The notes under the pieces: model-generated
Database searches by the model: none
Told to the model about the DNA's origin: nothing
What the model saw: only the letters and a program-made list of their open reading frames with translations
Shown: in pieces, positions 62,839-64,000 of the stretch
Layout of the letters: every line of letters begins with the position of its first letter
Numbering within the stretch: position 1 is the stretch's first letter
Source: Tyto alba
Taxonomy: Eukaryota; Chordata; Aves; Strigiformes; Tytonidae
Direction of reading: 5' to 3'
DNA length: 64,000 nt
Assembly (NCBI RefSeq): GCF_018691265.1
Contig: NW_024881296.1
Span: 9,827,427-9,891,426, forward strand
Program-made: the position numbers and the translations under genes

Positions 62839-63424
62839 CTAAATTTTAGATTCCCACTGCATTTCTAAATATCTTCTTAGGTGTATAGTTTTGATTTACT
62901 GTGGTCTCAGTAATGTATGTGTAATGATTACACAAGAAGTAATTTCAGAACTTGGACTGCACATCAGAACAAAAGCTGAATAAAGGCACTGTGCTCTCCC
63001 CTTCTTGCTGCGGTGATGATCCATGATGGTTTTATACACTATCTTATGAAACAGAACCACAGTATGCCTGCTACCCAACCTGTAGGATTAATACTTCATT
63101 AATATTGTTGGTACCTGTGTGGACCTGCTTGGTGGGTGTACTGGAGACGTTCAGACTGACAAGCCAGGTAACAACTTAAGGAGGTGAATTCCCAGCTTTG
63201 GGTATCTGGAGTACAGATGTCTGTATCTGTCTTGTCTACAATCTCCTATGTGTTAGTAGAACAATCCTGGAGAGAAATTAATCTCATCCCATAATAGATG
63301 TCTACAACAAACCAGATTAATTGGTCATTAAATTTGTCCGTTTTGTTTTGTTGAGTGTACAGAGTAGGAGCTAAAAAGCTCAGACACGCATCTAAACATA
63401 GGTGAGAACATTCAAAAACCTAGT

Positions 63425-63862
63425 TTATCCACTGATGTAGAAGTTGGTCCAACCTCCAGTGATGGAGACTGCAACAACCACTTTAGTTAATATATTCCTA
63501 TGTTCATTATCATTTGAAAAGCATTTTTTAGTGATAATCTGTAAATTGAGCCAAATAGTTATACAATCTGTCATGGACAAATAGAACAGAATGTCACCTT
63601 CCCATTTTGAATCTTTTTTTTTACATATTTGAAGAAAGGTACATTTCGCTTCATTTTTGTCTTCTTCAGGTTTAACAAATACAGTATTTTTGACACTTAT
63701 CTGCAGGTCAGGTTTTCTGCATCTGTGCTCATCCCAAATAATATACATTTGATCAAAGATCCTTTTTGCTGTAGCATCCAAGGATGGCTGTAATATTCCA
63801 GCTAAGACTTTATCAGAGTAATGCAGAGACCAGAGAAAATCTATTTCAAATGTTGTAGGCAC
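63425..63862 (-). other. Unrecognised 145-codon open frame
   Basis: The frame opens with GTG just after an in-frame TGA and closes at TAA; the first ATG comes about 38 codons in. The predicted protein is of ordinary composition. It has a hydrophobic stretch near residues 90-110 (an LFYLSMTDCITIW-like segment), several Lys/Glu/Asp-rich turns and five Cys. I recognise no domain. About 0.4 open frames this long are expected by chance in a window of this size and composition, so length alone proves nothing. There is no acceptor-like pyrimidine tract on the - strand before it; instead an A23 run (the complement of T 63886-63908) lies 24 bases upstream. It could be chance, a decayed retrocopy or a terminal exon. 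Confidence 0.2.
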
Positions 63863-63885
63863 TATTTTTCTTCATGGAATTTTCC

Positions 63886-63908
63886 TTTTTTTTTTTTTTT
63901 TTTTTTTT
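63886..63908 (-). repeat. Poly(T) tract, T23
   Basis: T23 followed by CTCAG|CAGC. On the + strand this is a textbook pyrimidine tract plus acceptor AG (63911-63912). On the - strand it is an A23 run just upstream of the unrecognised open frame. Confidence 0.95.
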
Positions 63909-64000
63909 CTCAGCAGCATAAGGTTACTCATCCTTGTTCTCTTTGTGATTCAGGTTATTTTCCAGGTCTTTTTCAGCCAATGACCCAGCTTGCTTATTCC

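Larger units (their letters stand above)
60396..63424. other. Stretch without recognisable gene
   Basis: The first 400 bp are mixed in composition, with G7 at 60627 and overlapping - strand frames of 98 codons that match nothing I know. The rest is AT-rich, with the TA/TG microsatellite at 62103, G9 at 62459 and (CAGA)n at 62821. Confidence 0.6.

Noticed and set aside
62896..63078. 60-codon - strand frame
   Set aside because: Short, not linked by splice sites to the frame at 63425, and no similarity recognised.
1..64000. CRISPR array, operons, prokaryotic mobile elements or phage
   Set aside because: No spaced direct repeats, no dense coding and no ribosome-binding-site pattern. Composition and repeats are those of a vertebrate nuclear genome.

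Overview
The window reads as vertebrate nuclear DNA, most probably from a bird. It is AT-rich (roughly 62-63% by eye), CpG-poor, and has none of the tight gene packing of a microbe or virus. Three things point to a bird: two degraded CR1-type LINE 3' ends (near 30.7-31.0 kb and 52.06-52.2 kb), a complete solo LTR at 35392-36460 whose ends match an abundant avian ERVL-type family, and a low overall density of interspersed repeats. The species cannot be named from the sequence.

No protein-coding gene could be recognised on either strand. Almost all open frames are short, many lack ATG, and most fit chance expectation for this composition. The window is best read as a gene desert or the inside of a very long intron. 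Layout: 1-9.6 kb, AT-rich unique sequence with one long A tract; 9.6-20.2 kb, more of the same with several A/T tracts and two compact hairpins; 20.25-20.34 kb, a small exon-like segment on the + strand; 22-24.3 kb, a cluster of A tracts; 25.08-25.46 kb, an isolated CpG-bearing patch; 29-30 kb, further A/T tracts; 30.73-31.05 kb, an old CR1 3' end; 33.1-33.3 kb, an extremely AT-rich block; 35.39-36.46 kb, the solo LTR with a 5-bp target duplication; 36.5-52 kb, featureless AT-rich sequence with small tandem duplications; 52.06-52.2 kb, a CR1 tail; 57.10-57.50 kb, the best exon-like open segment, on the - strand; 60.11-60.40 kb, a fossil reverse-transcriptase fragment of CR1/L3 type on the + strand; 63.42-63.86 kb, an unrecognised 145-codon open frame on the - strand next to a long T tract.

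No tRNA, rRNA, CRISPR array, operon or defence-like system is visible. The items most worth checking are the fossil LINE reverse-transcriptase segment, the intact solo LTR with its own promoter and polyadenylation signals, the - strand exon candidate at 57.1-57.5 kb, and the CpG patch at 25.1-25.5 kb. Family names rest on recalled consensus patterns, not on a database search.
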